A DNA stretch of 64,000 nt, taken from positions 93,969 through 157,968 of the forward strand of contig JBGTBE010000088.1 of NCBI GenBank assembly GCA_041749535.1, written 5' to 3'. The stretch comes from JBBQZU01 sp041749535 (lineage in GTDB: Bacteria; Bacteroidota; Bacteroidia; Flavobacteriales_D; Cryomorphaceae). Shown one piece after another: positions 35,809 to 44,765 of the stretch. The position numbers were made by a program, and so were the translations under genes. The notes under the pieces were generated by a model. The model was given only the letters and a program-made list of their open reading frames with translations, had not been told where the DNA came from and did no database searches. The first letter of the stretch is position 1. Every line of letters starts with the position of its first letter.

Positions 35809-37809
35809 CTAATTGCTGGTCCCGTCCTTGGGCACGTACCCAAAACTCAAAACGCTAAACTCAGTACGGCGATTCTTTTGGTGGGCAGCTTCCTTCTCCT
35901 CTTCTGTTCCCATCTTTGCGATCTGCGCATTGCTTATTCTAAGTTTCCTCATTCCATACCCTTTGGCCTCCATACGCTCAGATGGAACACCTTTAGATAC
36001 AAGGTAATCTACACAACTTTGTGCCCTTCTTTGAGATAGGTCAAGGTTGTAGGCATCGCTACCGCGCGAGTCAGTGTGGGCTTGGAGTTCGATAATGATA
36101 GTTGGATTGTCAACCAGAACCTGATATAGAAAGTCGAGTGAATCTTTAGAATTTACTTCTTCGTTCACCTGTAGATCTGCCTTGTTGTATGCGTAGCGCA
36201 CTTCGGGGAATTCTATTGGTTTATCAGGTTTCGTAAAGGTTATGAAATACTCTTTTAGAAAAGTGGTTGATTCCTTAATTCCAACTGTGCTTATTTGATC
36301 TTTCGCAACAAGATAATCTGGTTTCTGTACTTGTATTGAATAGTTGGTCTCTGGATTTATAAAGCGCTCTTCGCCTTTCTTATCGAAAGTAAAAGCCCCC
36401 GAATTGTCAGTGAGTAACTGGAATGAAGAGCCATCGCTACCAACCACTACTATATTGGCTTCTGGTACTGGAATTTGTGTGTCTTTGTCATACACTACCC
36501 CTTCGAGAACAAAGAGCAACGGAGGCATTGAGAAAGAGTAAATATCATCCTTACCCTTTCCGCCAGATCTGTCAGATGTAAACAATCCCCTGTCCGAATC
36601 ACCTTCCCACACAACTGAAAAATCATGACCGGTAGAGTTTATTGGCGCTTTCAAATTTTGAACATTTCCCCAGGTGTTGGTACCAGTTACTTCGGCCATA
36701 AAATTGTCTAGCCCACCCATTCCAAGGTGACCATCGGATGAAAAGAAAAGAACACCATCCTTGCGAACAAACGGAAACATTTCATTCCCTTTTGTATTTA
36801 TCTCTGTACCTAAGTTCACAGCCTTTCCAGCTGTTCTTGATCCTTTATCAAAAGGTGCTATCCAAAGATCTTTTCCTCCAGATCCGCCTGGCATATCGCT
36901 TGAAAAAAGAATAAACGCCTCATCATTTGTAAAAGCGGGATGACCAACGGTAGTGATATCAGTGCTTTTCTCATTCTTGAGTGGGACAAGCTGGCCTGTA
37001 TTCCATGACTTGTCCATGGTGCGTGATACCATGATATCACATCCCTTATTTCCATCTTTTGAACTTTCGCATCGGGTATAGAGCAGCATCGTACCATCGG
37101 AAGTCAAAATTGGCGTTCCCTCATTATGAACGCTGTTTATACGGTAAGTTAGCCTTTCAGGCTCGCTCCATTTTCCTTTTTGATCGCGTGAGGTGATGAA
37201 GATATCCATGAAACTTTCACCAGTACGTTGGTCTATTTCCAATCCTTGTGCCCCTTGACGCGATGAGCTGAAGTATATGGATTTGTATTCAGGATCACCC
37301 CAGTTGGCAGCGTAATCAAACTCTGCTGAATTAAGCAATATTTCATTTTGAACGATGTACCTGGAAGGAGTTTTCCTGAGTGACTCAGCGAACTCGCACT
37401 GCTTGATGCCTTGTGCAGACCGCGCATCACCAGGAACCCTTTCCTGATACTTCTTATAATATTCCGTGGCCTGGGTAAAATCACCTTCTCGGTGGTAGGC
37501 CTCTGCCAAGTACAAGAATGCTTCTGGGCCTTCATATTGGGCTTTCAAGGCCTTATTATACCATACCACTTGTTGCTCGTAGTCGAGAATATAGCGATAA
37601 GATTCTGCGATTTGGTAAAGCATTCGGGCTTTCTCTTCAGCAGAGCCTTCTTTGGCGTAAGCTTTTTTATAAAGATCGATTGCTTCGAAATATGCCTCAT
37701 TCTTAAAAGCGTTGTCCGCTTCTTTAATGAGCCTTTCGACTTGACCAAAAATTACAATAGAACATGCCGCCATAACAGCGGTGAGAAGGGTTTTCCTTAG
37801 TATTTGCAT
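35809..37809 (-). CDS. PorE-like OmpA family protein (TPR, beta-propeller, carboxypeptidase-regulatory-like, OmpA)
   Basis: 666 residues. Domains in order: signal peptide (1-22, ending IFGQ), TPR repeats (about 25-130), WD40/PD40-type propeller blades (about 165-440, with FSSSR, FSSDMPGGSGGKDLWIA, FFSSDGHLGMGG and FTSDRSGGKGKDDIY), a carboxypeptidase-regulatory-like fold (about 455-530), and a C-terminal OmpA peptidoglycan-binding domain (about 545-660, with HTDSRGSDAYNLDLSQRRA and NRRTEF). This order matches PorE, a T9SS component that links the machinery to peptidoglycan. Related paralogues share it, so the PorE role is probable, not proven. Confidence 0.82.
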   Translation of the reverse strand: MQILRKTLLTAVMAACSIVIFGQVERLIKEADNAFKNEAYFEAIDLYKKAYAKEGSAEEKARMLYQIAESYRYILDYEQQVVWYNKALKAQYEGPEAFLYLAEAYHREGDFTQATEYYKKYQERVPGDARSAQGIKQCEFAESLRKTPSRYIVQNEILLNSAEFDYAANWGDPEYKSIYFSSSRQGAQGLEIDQRTGESFMDIFITSRDQKGKWSEPERLTYRINSVHNEGTPILTSDGTMLLYTRCESSKDGNKGCDIMVSRTMDKSWNTGQLVPLKNEKSTDITTVGHPAFTNDEAFILFSSDMPGGSGGKDLWIAPFDKGSRTAGKAVNLGTEINTKGNEMFPFVRKDGVLFFSSDGHLGMGGLDNFMAEVTGTNTWGNVQNLKAPINSTGHDFSVVWEGDSDRGLFTSDRSGGKGKDDIYSFSMPPLLFVLEGVVYDKDTQIPVPEANIVVVGSDGSSFQLLTDNSGAFTFDKKGEERFINPETNYSIQVQKPDYLVAKDQISTVGIKESTTFLKEYFITFTKPDKPIEFPEVRYAYNKADLQVNEEVNSKDSLDFLYQVLVDNPTIIIELQAHTDSRGSDAYNLDLSQRRAQSCVDYLVSKGVPSERMEAKGYGMRKLRISNAQIAKMGTEEEKEAAHQKNRRTEFSVLSFGYVPKDGTSN

Positions 37810-37909
37810 GTGGTGATAAGTTAATTAGGGCGCAAAATAATTCCCGAAAATAAGCAATAAGTTCTGATATGAACAAAATCGAGTTCCATACAAACACATT
37901 TTAAACAGA

Positions 37910-37932
37910 ACCGGCGCTTCTGGAGCGCCGGT
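37910..37932 (-). terminator. Hairpin terminator after glutamine synthetase III
   Basis: ACCGGCGCT (37910-37918) and AGCGCCGGT (37924-37932) form a perfect nine-base stem with a five-base loop, 12 bases past the stop. On the minus strand the tail is TCTGTTTAAA, so the T tract is modest. Confidence 0.75.
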
Positions 37933-37944
37933 ATTAAAGTTCAA

Positions 37945-40134
37945 TTATCTCGTAAACAGCAGTTCACGGAGTTTTGGCATTGGCCATAATTCGTCGTCTA
38001 CAATCAGCTCAAGTTTATCGGCCTGATATCTGATTTCATTGAGATAAGGCTTTACTTTATCGCAATATGCAATGGCACTTTCGAAGGAATCCTCAATTTT
38101 GTTCGCTTTCTTGCGCTCCTCTATCATTTCCTCAACTTTGGCTTTTAGAATGCCTACCCTCTCAGAAATCTCTTCGATGAGGGAAAGTTGCGCCTGCGAT
38201 GCTTTGGTAAAAGAAGCTTTAGGCAATATCTCTTGCAAGCCGCGAACATTCTGAATTAAAATACTTTGGTAGCGAAGGCCTGTAGGAATAATATGATTCA
38301 TAGCGATGTCTCCACATATTCTTGACTCGATCTGAATTTGCATCCGGTACTTCTCAAGCTCTATTTCTACCCTTGCTTCAAGTTCTCGCTCAGTAAGCAC
38401 ACCGTATTTAGCGAACAGGTCAATGACTTTCTTTTCTCGAAGAATCATCAAAGCCCTGGGTGTGTCTTTAATATTTGACAATCCACGTTTCTCCGCTTCG
38501 CGAACCCATTCATCACCATACCCATTCCCTTCAAAGCGAATTTTCTTGGAAGAGGTAATGACCTTCTGTAATTCTTTGAGAATGGCTTCGTCGCGTTTTA
38601 CGCCTTTGGCAATTTGCGCATCTACAGCATCTGCGAACTTGGTGAGCTGATCGGCCATAATGGTATTCAAGGTTGCCATTGGCACCGCACAGTTGGCCGA
38701 AGACCCTACAGCCCTGAACTCAAATTTATTGCCCGTAAATGCAAATGGTGAAGTGCGATTTCGGTCTGTGTTATCCAAAAGAATCTCAGGTATTTTACCA
38801 ATGTTGAGCTTAAGTTGGGTTTTTTGATCTGGGGTCATTTTGCCCGCTTTTACGCTTTTCTCCAAATCATCAAGCACCCGTGAAAGCTGAGAACCGATGA
38901 AAACAGACATGATAGCTGGTGGTGCTTCATTGGCACCAAGCCTGTGCTCGTTGCCGGTGCTCGCTATGCTGGCCCTCAGCATGTCTGCATTGTCGTGTAA
39001 GGCTTTGATGGTATTGATGAAAAAAGTGAGAAACTGAAGGTTGGACTTTGGATTCTTTCCAGGGGAAAGCAGGTTTACTCCGGTATCTGTAGCCAATGAC
39101 CAGTTGTTGTGCTTCCCACTACCGTTTAGACCAGCAAAGGGTTTCTCGTGAAGCAAAACCCTGAAATTGTGCTTTCTCGCTGTTTTCTCGAGAATGTCCA
39201 TAAAAAGCAGATTGTGGTCGTTTGCCAAATTTATTTCCTCAAACATTGGAGCCGCTTCAAACTGATTGGGGGCTACTTCGTTGTGGCGGGTGGTTACGGG
39301 AATGCCCAATAAATGAGATTCGTACTCAAAGTCTCGCATATAGGCATGTATCCTTTCTGGAATTGAGCCAAAGTAATGGTCGTCGAGTTGTTGCCCTTTG
39401 GCAGGATTGTGGCCAAAAAGTACCCTTCCGGTAAATTGTAAATCAGGTCTTGCATTGAAGAGCGCTGAATCAATCAGAAAGTATTCTTGCTCCCAACCCA
39501 AAGTGGCATTTACCCTCTTCACGTTTTTATCAAAATATTGACATACCCGAACTGCAGCAGTATCAAGCGCCTGAATGGCTTTTAGCAAAGGCATCTTGTT
39601 GTCCAATGCTTCGCCTGTGTATGCAATGAAAATTGTAGGGATGCAAAGCGTTTTGCCAATTACAAAAGCAGGAGATGAAGGATCCCAAGCCGTGTAGCCC
39701 CTTGCTTCGAAAGTATTGCGTATACCTCCACTTGGAAAGGATGATGCATCTGGCTCTTGCTGAACAAGTCTTTCACCGGAGAATTTCTCTATCGCGCGAC
39801 CATTCCCAAGAGGTGTAAAGAAAGAATCATGCTTCTCGGCAGTTGCTCCAGTAAGGGGCTGAAACCAGTGGGTATAATGGGTTGCACCGTATTGAATGGC
39901 CCAGTCTTTCATGGAAGATGCAACCTGATCGGCAACGTTTCTAGGAATTCGGGTTCCATGATTCATCGCATCTACAACACTTTTCAATGCTTCATCCGGC
40001 AGGTATTCCCTCATCACCTCCATATGGAATACGCGGGAGGAGAAGTAGTCTGATATCCTGTCCGAAGGTTTATCTGTAATAAGTGGTTTGCGACTCAGCA
40101 CATCTTCCAGTGCCTTAAAACGAAAAACTGCCAT
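37945..40134 (-). CDS. glnN: Glutamine synthetase type III
   Basis: 729 residues, typical size of the GSIII dodecamer class. Motifs: HWFQPLTGATAEKHDSF in the N-terminal part, GWEQEYFLID (metal/glutamate-binding Glu residues), ARKHNFRVLLHEKPFAGLNGSGKHNNWS (ATP/glutamate site), and NRTSPFAFTGNKFEFRAVGS. It makes glutamine from glutamate and ammonia with ATP. It stands alone with its own terminator and a clear Bacteroidota promoter. Nearby regulators such as P-II are not seen. Confidence 0.95.
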   Translation of the reverse strand: MAVFRFKALEDVLSRKPLITDKPSDRISDYFSSRVFHMEVMREYLPDEALKSVVDAMNHGTRIPRNVADQVASSMKDWAIQYGATHYTHWFQPLTGATAEKHDSFFTPLGNGRAIEKFSGERLVQQEPDASSFPSGGIRNTFEARGYTAWDPSSPAFVIGKTLCIPTIFIAYTGEALDNKMPLLKAIQALDTAAVRVCQYFDKNVKRVNATLGWEQEYFLIDSALFNARPDLQFTGRVLFGHNPAKGQQLDDHYFGSIPERIHAYMRDFEYESHLLGIPVTTRHNEVAPNQFEAAPMFEEINLANDHNLLFMDILEKTARKHNFRVLLHEKPFAGLNGSGKHNNWSLATDTGVNLLSPGKNPKSNLQFLTFFINTIKALHDNADMLRASIASTGNEHRLGANEAPPAIMSVFIGSQLSRVLDDLEKSVKAGKMTPDQKTQLKLNIGKIPEILLDNTDRNRTSPFAFTGNKFEFRAVGSSANCAVPMATLNTIMADQLTKFADAVDAQIAKGVKRDEAILKELQKVITSSKKIRFEGNGYGDEWVREAEKRGLSNIKDTPRALMILREKKVIDLFAKYGVLTERELEARVEIELEKYRMQIQIESRICGDIAMNHIIPTGLRYQSILIQNVRGLQEILPKASFTKASQAQLSLIEEISERVGILKAKVEEMIEERKKANKIEDSFESAIAYCDKVKPYLNEIRYQADKLELIVDDELWPMPKLRELLFTR

Positions 40135-40157
40135 TGGTATTTTTTATTAATTCCTGA

Positions 40158-40190
40158 CAAAGGTATCCGTTTTGGATAGGATGAATCAAA
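40158..40190 (-). promoter_or_regulatory. Promoter of glutamine synthetase III
   Basis: On the minus strand TTTG (40190-40187), a 21-base spacer and TACCTTTG (40165-40158) fit the Bacteroidota TTTG/TAnnTTTG promoter. The -7 element ends 23 bases before the ATG. Confidence 0.65.
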
Positions 40191-40264
40191 ATAAATCATC
40201 AATTTTTAAACAAGATATCCAATAAATTAGGGGGCAAGCTGCTAATAATTGTATTTTAAAAGGA

Positions 40265-40273
40265 CCCCCCCCC
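40265..40273. repeat. C9 homopolymer tract
   Basis: Nine consecutive C between the antiporter stop and the glutamine synthetase promoter. It is not part of a hairpin I can see. It may be a length-variable site or a sequencing-sensitive spot. Confidence 0.6.
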
Positions 40274-40284
40274 AATTGTAATAC

Positions 40285-41226
40285 CTAAGTACTGCTTTCT
40301 ATGAGAAGATAGATATAGACAAGGTATGACACAATTAAAAGAATTCCTCCAAGTCTGGAGATTCTCTTTCTGTGCAGTGCCAAGGGCATAATGGCAAAAG
40401 ATGTTGCCATCATCCAGATATAATCATTGTTCAGCATCTCAGCTGAAACGGATACCGGATGAATAATAGCTGTAACACCAATTATTAAAAATATATTGAA
40501 AAGATTGGAACCGATAATGTTTCCCAAAGAAATGTCCTGTTCTTTTTTGAACGCCGCAACTATTGAAGCGGCCAACTCCGGGACACTTGTCCCGAAAGCC
40601 ACCAAGGACAAGGCAATAACCCTATCCGACACGCCGAAGTACACGGCGATATCAGTTGCGCCAGAAAGAAACCATTTGGCTCCCAAGACCAATGCCACAC
40701 TCCCGAATATTACAAAGGCAACTAACACCCACAAATTGTAATGACTGGGTGCTACAGGAACATCTGTATCCAATTCGGGTTTCTTTCTTGTAATTCGGCG
40801 AAAGCTGAATACGATGAATGCTACCAACAATATGATAAAAACCAGTCCTTCACCTTTCGAGTAGCCTCCATCAATAGCTGCAAGGCTAAAAAGTAGTGAT
40901 GCAGTTATCATCGCGAGCCAGTCGAATCGGAGTGAGTCTCGTTTAACAGCAAGTGGGAAAATCAGTACCGTGAGGCCGAGAATGAAGCCCACATTTGCAA
41001 TATTAGAACCAACAACATTACCGATTGCAATATCGGGTTTGCCAATTAAGGCTGCCTGAAGACTCACTACAAGTTCTGGCGCTGATGTACCAACAGCAAC
41101 AACTGTCATACCTACCAGCATGGGAGTAACTTTGAGCTTGATGGCCAATCCCGATGCTCCTTTTACCAGGTAATCTCCTCCAAAAAATAAAAGAATGAGT
41201 CCCGCGATGATGTAAATGAACTCCAT
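40285..41226 (-). CDS. Calcium/sodium antiporter (CaCA family, YrbG-like)
   Basis: 313 residues with about ten membrane helices. The two inverted alpha-repeats are obvious: AVGTSAPELVVSL ... GNVVGSNIANVGFILG and AFGTSVPELAASI ... GNIIGSNLFNIFLIIG, each with the ion-coordinating Glu in the APE/VPE motif. It exchanges calcium for sodium across the inner membrane. It is 3 bases downstream of tatA and likely in the same transcript. Confidence 0.92.
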   Translation of the reverse strand: MEFIYIIAGLILLFFGGDYLVKGASGLAIKLKVTPMLVGMTVVAVGTSAPELVVSLQAALIGKPDIAIGNVVGSNIANVGFILGLTVLIFPLAVKRDSLRFDWLAMITASLLFSLAAIDGGYSKGEGLVFIILLVAFIVFSFRRITRKKPELDTDVPVAPSHYNLWVLVAFVIFGSVALVLGAKWFLSGATDIAVYFGVSDRVIALSLVAFGTSVPELAASIVAAFKKEQDISLGNIIGSNLFNIFLIIGVTAIIHPVSVSAEMLNNDYIWMMATSFAIMPLALHRKRISRLGGILLIVSYLVYIYLLIESST

Positions 41227-41229
41227 TGC

Positions 41230-41463
41230 TTAGCTTTTGCGGTCAGGATTGCTGTCCTCAAATGTATCCTGTATCTTACCTTGTGTTTCTTTCACAGATT
41301 TCTGGATGTCCTTTTGAATTTCGCTGGTGGCATCCTTAACCTGTCGAATGGTTCTGCCCATGGTTCTGGCAATGGAAGGAATCTTATCTGACCCGAAAAA
41401 GATCAGGATGAAGAGAAGAATTACAAAAATTTCGCCTCCACTGATACTGAAAAACAAAATCAT
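41230..41463 (-). CDS. tatA: Twin-arginine translocase subunit TatA/E
   Basis: 77 residues from the ATG at 41463 (MILFFSISGGEIFVILL); an upstream ATG at 41475 would add four residues but sits almost at the expected transcription start. The single helix, a short hinge with FGSDKIPSIARTMGRT and an amphipathic helix then a charged tail are the TatA plan. It forms the Tat pore for folded proteins. tatC is not in the window. Confidence 0.88.
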   Translation of the reverse strand: MILFFSISGGEIFVILLFILIFFGSDKIPSIARTMGRTIRQVKDATSEIQKDIQKSVKETQGKIQDTFEDSNPDRKS

Positions 41464-41483
41464 TGGTTGATACATATTGGTTG

Positions 41484-41491
41484 CAAAGTTA
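41484..41491 (-). promoter_or_regulatory. -7 promoter element for tatA
   Basis: On the minus strand TAACTTTG fits TAnnTTTG, 20 bases before the ATG at 41463. It overlaps the tail of the secDF terminator. No clear -33. Confidence 0.5.
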
Positions 41492-41523
41492 AAAAGCCTT
41501 TCCCGAATTCAGGAAAGGCTTTT
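41492..41523 (-). terminator. Intrinsic terminator of secDF
   Basis: AAAAGCCTTTCC (41492-41503) and GGAAAGGCTTTT (41512-41523) form a perfect twelve-base stem with an eight-base loop. The A/T flanks provide a T tract in either direction; secDF ends 24 bases upstream on the minus strand. Confidence 0.9.
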
Positions 41524-41546
41524 CAAAAGGTTTATAAGAGCAAAAG

Positions 41547-44500
41547 TTACGCTTCTTCTCCTTCTTCTAGGCCTGAACCTGTTTTCTTAGAAAGATCCAC
41601 TACAAGAGGAGCAGCAATAAAGAGTGAAGAATAAGTTCCAACAATAATTCCAATCATAAGTGCAAATACAAATCCACGAATCGACTCACCACCGAATAGG
41701 AAGATTACTAAAAGCACAACGAATGTTGTCAAAGAAGTATTCACTGTTCTTGAAAGCGTGCTGTTCAGTGCTTTATTCACTACAGAGCCAACCCTTTCTT
41801 TGCGGTGTTCCTTGATGTACTCTCTGATTCTGTCAAATACAATCACTGTATCATTGATGGAATATCCAACCACGGTAAGAATAGCCGCAATAAATGCCTG
41901 GTCAATTTCCAGAGAGAATGGGAGAAATCCATGCAAAAGAGCATAAATACCAAGTACAACAATAACATCGTGAAACATTGCCACAACAGCGCCAACACCA
42001 TATTGCCATCTTTTGAATCTAAATACTATGTACGCAAAGATGATAATCAATGAAAACAGAACCGCACTCGTAGACGAAGTTTTGAAATCGTCAGAAATGG
42101 ATGGATCTACTTTTCTGGATTCCATCAAATCATAAGGGTCATTCAGTTTGTCAAGACCCGCTGTCAAGGCATCTTCAACTTTTTTATCTGCATCCTGACC
42201 TTCATCATCCACCAGATACTTGGTGGTTATCTTAAGCTGATTCGCAGAGCCAAAAGTTTTCACCTCCGGGGGCATCGCTGCACCTCCATCTGTGGTGAAT
42301 GTGGTTCCCAAAACTGTGCGAACTTCATCTACCGCTGCAGCATTTTCGAACTTCACTGTATATGATCTACCGCCTGTAAAGTCTACACCAAAATTCAAAC
42401 CTCTGGTTAATAGTCCCACGAGACTAAGCACTACAAGGCCAGTAGAAAAGGCATAGGCCATTTTTCTTTTCGAAATGAATTTGATTGCAGGGTTGAGAAA
42501 AACTTTTTTCGACCAATTCGAATCAAAGGAGATGGTTTTCGCAGTTTTCAAGCGAGCATCAAAGATAAGTCTGGTGATAAAAATTGCCGAAAATAGAGAT
42601 GTGAAAATACCAATGATCAGCGTCGTAGCAAATCCTTTGATAGGCCCTGTACCAAATGAAACGAGTACTATCGCGGTAAGAAGCGTGGTAAGGTTTGCAT
42701 CAATAATTGCTGAATATGCTTTGCTATACCCTTCCTTCACAGCGGCTTTAATGCCCCTGCCTTGTCTGAGCTCTTCCCTAACACGCTCAAATATTAGAAC
42801 GTTGGCATCCACAGCCATTCCTATGGTAAGCACAATACCCGCAATACCAGGTAGTGTAAGGGCGGCTTGTATTGAAGCCAAGGCTCCAATAAGGAAGAAC
42901 AGATTCGCGATCAACGCGATATCAGATACAACGCCAGCGCCTCGGTAGTAGAAAATCATATAGAGCAACACCACTACAAGGGCAATCAAAAATGAGCTCA
43001 AACCATCGTCAATGTTCTGCTGACCAAGTGAAGGACCTACAACAGACTCATCTACAATATTGGCAGGAGCAGGCAAGGCTCCTGCTTTCAAAAGGTTAGA
43101 AAGGTCGAGTGCTTCTTGAATCTGTTCAGTTCTTGTACCACCACCCATAGAAATAACCGATTGACCCGTTGGTATTTCACTTTGTACGGTTGGCGCACTG
43201 TATACATAGTCGTCTAGTATAATAGCCACAGACCTTTTGGGCGTGAGAGACGATGCCGCAGCAGTAATATCCTTCCATCTGCGTGCACCATCACTGTTCA
43301 TACTCATAGACACTTCAACCTGTCCTGTGGGACTATATGTTTGGGAAGCATCTATAATCGCCGCGCCATCCAAAGGTGCTTTTCCATCCCTGGTATCCAC
43401 CTTAATGGCGTACAATCTCATCAAGTTATTTGCACGGGCATCGGGCTGCGCAGACCACAGTAGACGGAGGTCTGCAGGCAAAATGGCTTGTACTTCTTTC
43501 TCAGCCAGCATTTTATTCACATCAGAAGTATCGCTTATTTGCGAAAATCCTACAGTACAGCCTTCAAATGGTTGTCCAGTCTCTGAAATCGCAGGGCTTA
43601 GTTTCGCGAGTAGTGGAATTCTCTTCAGCTGCTCCTGCTCGCTCATCTGATCCTCTACATTTAGATCCGAAGTATCAGATTCATCGTTCATGTTGAGCAA
43701 GTCTTCCTCAGTCAGCGCAGTGTCCGCTGTAGCTTCCTGCAACAATGAATCAGCAGCTGAGTTGACAGTTGACGCAGTAAGTGTGTCTGCAACTATTGCT
43801 GAAGAATCATTCAGCTCTGGATAGTATTTGTTGCTAATAATTTGATTTGCTTCATAGATGACACTGATGACTTCGGAAGCTTCATACGTATTCCAGAATT
43901 CGAGATTGGCAGTGCTTTTCAGTTGCTTTCTCACACGCTCTTTATCCTTCACACCCGGTAGTTCTACTAAAATTCTACCGGTAAACTGTTGCTTTTGAAT
44001 AGTAGGTTGGGTTACGCCGAATTTATCGATCCTGGTACGAAGTATTTTTTCAGTATTGTTAATCGCAACCTGCGCTTCTTCACGCAGTTTATCCAGGATC
44101 TCTTCATTGGATGCCTCCCTTGGGAAACGGTCCTTATTATCTCGGCTGTGAAATACAGTAGCCATCTTTAAATCTGGCAATTTCTTTTCCCATGACCGTC
44201 CGAACAGTGTAACGAAATCGTCCTGTGAATCTTTTCTCAGGGATTTGGCATCTGTAATGACTGCGAGCAATTGTTCGTTGCGGGCATTGTTGCTCAAGTT
44301 GATAATCAGATCAGGAATTGAAACCTCGAGGGTAACACTCATCCCCCCAGCAAGGTCAAGACCCAGATTGATCTGTTTTGATTTCGCTTCCTGGTAGGTA
44401 TAACCAAATACAGGATAGATAGGGGTGTTGGAGTTTTTGTTAAGAAACTCAGCTTTGTACTTATCCTGAAGGTTGAACTCCTGAAGCATATCCAACTCAC

Positions 44501-44651
44501 CATCTGCCGCAATTACTGAGTCAGCCTTCAGTGCTGCATAATCGTCAGCCTCTTTTTCAAAGGACGATGTTACAAATGAGAAAGAAATCTGAAAAAGACA
44601 GGCAATTGCCAGAAGAATGGTAAAAAGCCAAATGGCGCTTTTGTTTTGCAT
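41547..44651 (-). CDS. secDF: Protein translocase SecDF (fused SecD and SecF)
   Basis: 1034 residues, the fused form usual in Bacteroidota. The SecD half begins with a membrane helix and the LGLDLAGGMSVTLEVS motif, has a large periplasmic P1 region, and helices near GIVLTIGMAVDANVLIFERVREE. The SecF half starts at about residue 720 with LNFGVDFTGGRSYTVKF and has GYSINDTVIVFDRIREY. A low-complexity acidic/serine stretch lies at about 265-320. It uses the proton-motive force to assist Sec export, consistent with heavy T9SS cargo traffic in this window. Confidence 0.96.
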   Translation of the reverse strand: MQNKSAIWLFTILLAIACLFQISFSFVTSSFEKEADDYAALKADSVIAADGELDMLQEFNLQDKYKAEFLNKNSNTPIYPVFGYTYQEAKSKQINLGLDLAGGMSVTLEVSIPDLIINLSNNARNEQLLAVITDAKSLRKDSQDDFVTLFGRSWEKKLPDLKMATVFHSRDNKDRFPREASNEEILDKLREEAQVAINNTEKILRTRIDKFGVTQPTIQKQQFTGRILVELPGVKDKERVRKQLKSTANLEFWNTYEASEVISVIYEANQIISNKYYPELNDSSAIVADTLTASTVNSAADSLLQEATADTALTEEDLLNMNDESDTSDLNVEDQMSEQEQLKRIPLLAKLSPAISETGQPFEGCTVGFSQISDTSDVNKMLAEKEVQAILPADLRLLWSAQPDARANNLMRLYAIKVDTRDGKAPLDGAAIIDASQTYSPTGQVEVSMSMNSDGARRWKDITAAASSLTPKRSVAIILDDYVYSAPTVQSEIPTGQSVISMGGGTRTEQIQEALDLSNLLKAGALPAPANIVDESVVGPSLGQQNIDDGLSSFLIALVVVLLYMIFYYRGAGVVSDIALIANLFFLIGALASIQAALTLPGIAGIVLTIGMAVDANVLIFERVREELRQGRGIKAAVKEGYSKAYSAIIDANLTTLLTAIVLVSFGTGPIKGFATTLIIGIFTSLFSAIFITRLIFDARLKTAKTISFDSNWSKKVFLNPAIKFISKRKMAYAFSTGLVVLSLVGLLTRGLNFGVDFTGGRSYTVKFENAAAVDEVRTVLGTTFTTDGGAAMPPEVKTFGSANQLKITTKYLVDDEGQDADKKVEDALTAGLDKLNDPYDLMESRKVDPSISDDFKTSSTSAVLFSLIIIFAYIVFRFKRWQYGVGAVVAMFHDVIVVLGIYALLHGFLPFSLEIDQAFIAAILTVVGYSINDTVIVFDRIREYIKEHRKERVGSVVNKALNSTLSRTVNTSLTTFVVLLVIFLFGGESIRGFVFALMIGIIVGTYSSLFIAAPLVVDLSKKTGSGLEEGEEA

Positions 44652-44682
44652 TTGTGCAGTGTTTCGATTTTTTTTCGAGCCG

Positions 44683-44713
44683 CAAATATAGACTATAAAG
44701 TATAATTTCCCAA
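44683..44713 (-). promoter_or_regulatory. Promoter of secDF
   Basis: On the minus strand TTG (44713-44711), a 20-base spacer and TATATTTG (44690-44683) fit the Bacteroidota promoter. The -7 element ends 31 bases before the secDF ATG. Confidence 0.7.
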
Positions 44714-44765
44714 TCTCATTTAGCTTTCCATATACATTATTTATTTATTTGTTTTTCAAACATTT

